A stretch of DNA of 9,332 nt from an uncultured Clostridium sp. (GTDB taxonomy: Bacteria; Bacillota; Clostridia; Lachnospirales; Anaerotignaceae), in the NCBI GenBank assembly GCA_947246775.1, contig CAMXTM010000064.1, positions 1-9,332 on the forward strand. The letters are read 5' to 3'. The notes under the pieces were generated by a model. It had not been told where the DNA came from, did not search any database, and saw only the letters and a program-made list of their open reading frames with translations. A program made the translations under genes and the position numbers. Of this stretch, positions 7,519 through 9,332 are shown in pieces; within the stretch, counting starts at the first letter, position 1; each line of letters opens with the position of its first letter.

Positions 7519-8511
7519 TTATTGCATTTGTGCTTGTATTGCTGTAATCGCAATGACACCAACAATATCTTCTGCTGAGCAGCCTCTGGAAAGGTCATTT
7601 ACTGGTTTTGCAATACCTTGCAATATTGGACCATATGCTTCTGCGCCTGCCAATCTTTGTACCAATTTATAACCAATATTTCCAGCGTCCAAGTCAGGGA
7701 ATACTAATACATTTGCTTTTCCTGCAACAGAGCTATCAGGTGCTTTTTGTGAACCAATTTCTGGCACAATTGCTGCGTCTAATTGCAATTCTCCATCTAC
7801 TTTCAAATTAGGATATTTTTCTTTTGCAATACGCACACCCTCTACTACCTTGTCCACATCAGCGTGTTTTGCACTACCTTTTGAAGAATGAGAAAGCATA
7901 GCAATTTTTGCTTCTGCATCTACAAATGTTTCAAATGATTTTGCAGAACTTGCTGCAATACCTGCCAACTCTGCTGAAGTTGGATTTTGATTTAATCCGC
8001 AGTCTGCAAACAAAAATACACCATCTGCTCCATATGTTTTATCTGGGCATACCATCATAAAAAATGCGGAAACCAAATCTGCACTTGGGTCTGTTTTTAA
8101 TATTTGCAATGCTGGACGCAATACATTTGCTGTTGCATGAATTGCTCCAGACACCATACCATCTGCAACACCCAATTTTACAAGCATAACACCGAAAAAC
8201 AGTGGGTCTTCCAACATTTTTCTTGCGTCATCTGCTGTAATACCTTTGCTCTTTCTAATCTCTACTAATGTGTTTACTACTTCGTCCATTCTGTCATAAT
8301 TATCTGGGTCTATAAAGGTTGCTTTTGACAAGTCACAACCTTGTGCTGCTTCTAAAATTTTGTCTTTATTGCCTACCAAAATAATATCTGCTAATCCCTC
8401 TTTTAGCGCTGCATCTGCCGCTTTTAAATTCCTAATCTCATAAGATTCTGGTAATACAATCGCTTTTTTGTCCTTTTTTGCTCTTTCTTTGATTTTTGTT
8501 ATAAAATCCAC
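7519..8511 (-). CDS. pta: Phosphate acetyltransferase (short form)
   Basis: Pta converts acetyl-CoA and phosphate to acetyl-phosphate and CoA, feeding AckA. This is the short form with only the PTA/PTB catalytic domain. Visible family segments are KAIVLPES near the N-terminus, DGMVSGA.HATANVLRPALQI in the middle, and PDLDAGNIGYKLVQRL followed by GPILQGIAKPVNDLSRG near the C-terminus. I choose the GTG at 8511 (330 residues), because AGGAGG lies exactly 8 nt upstream and the protein then begins MDFITKIKERAKK, like other Pta proteins. An in-frame ATG at 8532 would add seven residues but has no ribosome binding site and would place the AGGAGG inside the coding region. It is the first gene of pta-ackA and is preceded by a 235-nt AT-rich regulatory region. 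Confidence 0.96.
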   Translation of the reverse strand: MDFITKIKERAKKDKKAIVLPESYEIRNLKAADAALKEGLADIILVGNKDKILEAAQGCDLSKATFIDPDNYDRMDEVVNTLVEIRKSKGITADDARKMLEDPLFFGVMLVKLGVADGMVSGAIHATANVLRPALQILKTDPSADLVSAFFMMVCPDKTYGADGVFLFADCGLNQNPTSAELAGIAASSAKSFETFVDAEAKIAMLSHSSKGSAKHADVDKVVEGVRIAKEKYPNLKVDGELQLDAAIVPEIGSQKAPDSSVAGKANVLVFPDLDAGNIGYKLVQRLAGAEAYGPILQGIAKPVNDLSRGCSAEDIVGVIAITAIQAQMQ

Positions 8512-8519
8512 AACTAAAA

Positions 8520-8525
8520 CCTCCT
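8520..8525 (-). promoter_or_regulatory. Ribosome binding site that fixes the GTG start of pta
   Basis: AGGAGG on the minus strand is followed by 8 nt and then GTG at 8511. It lies downstream of the in-frame ATG at 8532, whose own upstream sequence is only an A/T run, so the ATG is unlikely to be used. Confidence 0.85.
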
Positions 8526-8579
8526 GCTCCATAAAAAAATAGTCATTTTGTAATTCAATAAAAAATAATACATTCTTTT

Positions 8580-8585
8580 ATTATA
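8580..8585 (-). promoter_or_regulatory. Possible second -10 element upstream of pta
   Basis: An exact TATAAT occurs on the minus strand, about 70 nt before the pta start. No good -35 is found at 16-18 nt upstream (at best 3 of 6), and the surroundings are very AT-rich, so it is listed only as a weaker alternative to the promoter at 8649-8677. Confidence 0.25.
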
Positions 8586-8603
8586 TGCTTTTACTTTTTA
8601 TTG

Positions 8604-8648
8604 AACAGATATATAGTAACAAATTGGTAATTTGCACCTCTATCTGTT
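8604..8648. repeat. Nested inverted repeats in the pta leader/promoter
   Basis: An outer pair AACAGATA (8604-8611) and TATCTGTT (8641-8648) encloses a second perfect pair, CAAATT and AATTTG around GGT (8620-8634). The outer right arm touches the -10 box and covers the expected transcription start of the promoter at 8649-8677, which is a typical operator position. The inner pair would form a small hairpin in the leader RNA. No known regulator is recognised. Confidence 0.5.
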
Positions 8649-8677
8649 ATTATAAACAATACCGTTGTTGTATACAA
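8649..8677 (-). promoter_or_regulatory. Candidate pta-ackA promoter
   Basis: An exact TATAAT (8649-8654, minus strand) lies 17 nt after TTGTAT (8672-8677), which keeps the important TTG of the -35. The predicted start near 8643 gives a leader of about 130 nt. The -35 is part of a 10-bp perfect palindrome TTGTATACAA (8668-8677), which could itself be a binding site. Confidence 0.5.
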
Positions 8678-8746
8678 TAATTATTTTAAAAAAATTATGT
8701 TTTTTTATACCTACAAACATTATTTTTTATATTTTTTGCGTTATAT

Positions 8747-9332
8747 CTATATTAAAGGAAATTTCATTAAAAAAGTAGTTCCTGCGTGTTCTCGACTCTC
8801 AATTTCAATTGTCCCCCCCAATGCTGCTACACCCGCATTTACTACATCTAATCCTACCCCTCTACCTGAAAACAAACTAACCATACTTTTTGTTGTAAAT
8901 CCTGGTTTTAACAAAAAATGATATATCTCTTGGTCTGTATAGCTTTGTTTATCCTTTTTTAACACCCCCTTTTTTTCTGCAATACGCAATATATTCTGCT
9001 TATCCAATCCTCTACCATCATCATAAAATGCTACAGAAACTTTTTGCGCTCCCTTTTTAATCTCAATACGAATCCTTCCAATATCACTTTTACCTAATCT
9101 TTCTCTTTCTTCCTTACTCTCAATACCATGGTCCATACTATTTTTTACCATTTGCATTACTGCCATTGAAATTTTATCATAAATATCTTTCGGTACTTCC
9201 GTTTCTTTCCCTATCATTTGTATTTGTACTTTTTTATCTAGCTCTCTCCCCATTACCGTTACCATTCTTTCTGCCTTTTGCAAAAGTCCATCAAAATTCT
9301 CAAACGGTATGATTTTTCTCCCTTTTCTAGTA
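8747..9332 (-). CDS. CheA-like histidine kinase, C-terminal ATPase part (5' end outside window), lacking a CheW domain
   Basis: The frame is open to the window edge, so the 194 visible residues are the end of a longer protein; a TTG at 9283 is internal, not a start. What is seen is a CheA-type (P4) ATP-binding domain: N box VKNSMDHGIE, G1 box DDGRGLD, F box LLKPGFTTK, G2 box SGRGVGLDVV, and the closing GTIEIES...GTTFLMKFPL. The stop follows directly after FPLI. In chemotaxis CheA a P5/CheW-like domain of well over 100 residues comes next and couples to CheW and receptors; it is absent, and the following 235 nt do not encode it in a recognisable way. All ATP-binding motifs look intact, so this is not an obviously dead kinase. 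It may be an orphan CheA-like kinase or ATPase of a composite sensor protein. The upstream domains (Hpt, sensor or membrane) cannot be seen. Transcribed in the same direction as pta but separated from it by a region with its own promoter. Confidence 0.88.
   Translation of the reverse strand, partial: TRKGRKIIPFENFDGLLQKAERMVTVMGRELDKKVQIQMIGKETEVPKDIYDKISMAVMQMVKNSMDHGIESKEERERLGKSDIGRIRIEIKKGAQKVSVAFYDDGRGLDKQNILRIAEKKGVLKKDKQSYTDQEIYHFLLKPGFTTKSMVSLFSGRGVGLDVVNAGVAALGGTIEIESREHAGTTFLMKFPLI

Noticed and set aside
8513..8572. A 19-codon minus-strand frame upstream of pta, ending about 2 nt before the pta GTG, which could be a leader peptide.
   Set aside because: The ATG lacks a recognisable ribosome binding site, and the Phe/Tyr/Leu-rich content follows from the T-rich sequence. 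Only conservation would make it credible.
8688..8720. Weak hairpin ATGTTT/AAACAT followed by seven T on the minus strand, after the CheA-like gene.
   Set aside because: The stem is only 6 bp, almost all A-T, with a 12-nt loop, which is too weak to call a terminator though the position would be right.

Overview
The window is a stretch of low-GC bacterial chromosome in which every supportable gene is on the minus strand, so the genes read from high to low coordinates. The organism is most likely a member of the Firmicutes, class Clostridia, possibly Lachnospirales-like. The reasons are strong AT bias, AGGAGG-type ribosome binding sites, frequent TTG/GTG starts, and the order pta, ackA, DUF177, rpmF, plsX, acpP, rnc, which is familiar from Clostridia. 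The species cannot be named from the sequence alone.

Layout in transcription order. (1) 9332-8747: the 3' end of a CheA-like histidine kinase gene; its ATPase domain is followed directly by the stop codon, with no CheW-like domain. (2) 8746-8512: an AT-rich regulatory region with nested inverted repeats and candidate promoters. (3) pta (from a GTG at 8511) and ackA form the acetate/acetyl-phosphate branch. (4) A perfect TTGACA-17-TATAAT promoter overlaps the last codons of ackA and drives yceD (DUF177), rpmF and plsX. A small hairpin between rpmF and plsX may act as a partial terminator or processing site. (5) A second promoter (CTGACA-17-TATATT) lies between plsX and acpP and serves acpP-rnc, with a structured leader of about 170 nt. 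(6) A clear intrinsic terminator follows rnc. (7) uvrB and uvrA (truncated by the window edge at position 1) form a DNA repair operon with its own upstream region, which holds one LexA-like half-matched box and a perfect 8-bp inverted repeat.

Functionally, Pta and AckA interconvert acetyl-CoA, acetyl-phosphate and acetate and make ATP. PlsX takes acyl groups from acyl-ACP (the acpP product) to acyl-phosphate for phospholipid synthesis. YceD and L32 belong to ribosome biogenesis, and RNase III processes rRNA and other double-stranded RNA. UvrA and UvrB recognise and verify DNA lesions for nucleotide excision repair.

The genes are mostly core housekeeping genes. I see no mobile element, CRISPR array, tRNA, rRNA or clearly new system. 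The points worth a second look are the CheW-less CheA-like protein, the regulatory structures in the four larger intergenic regions, the perfect promoter buried in the ackA end, the corrected pta start, and uvrBA lying after rnc where smc/ftsY often sit.
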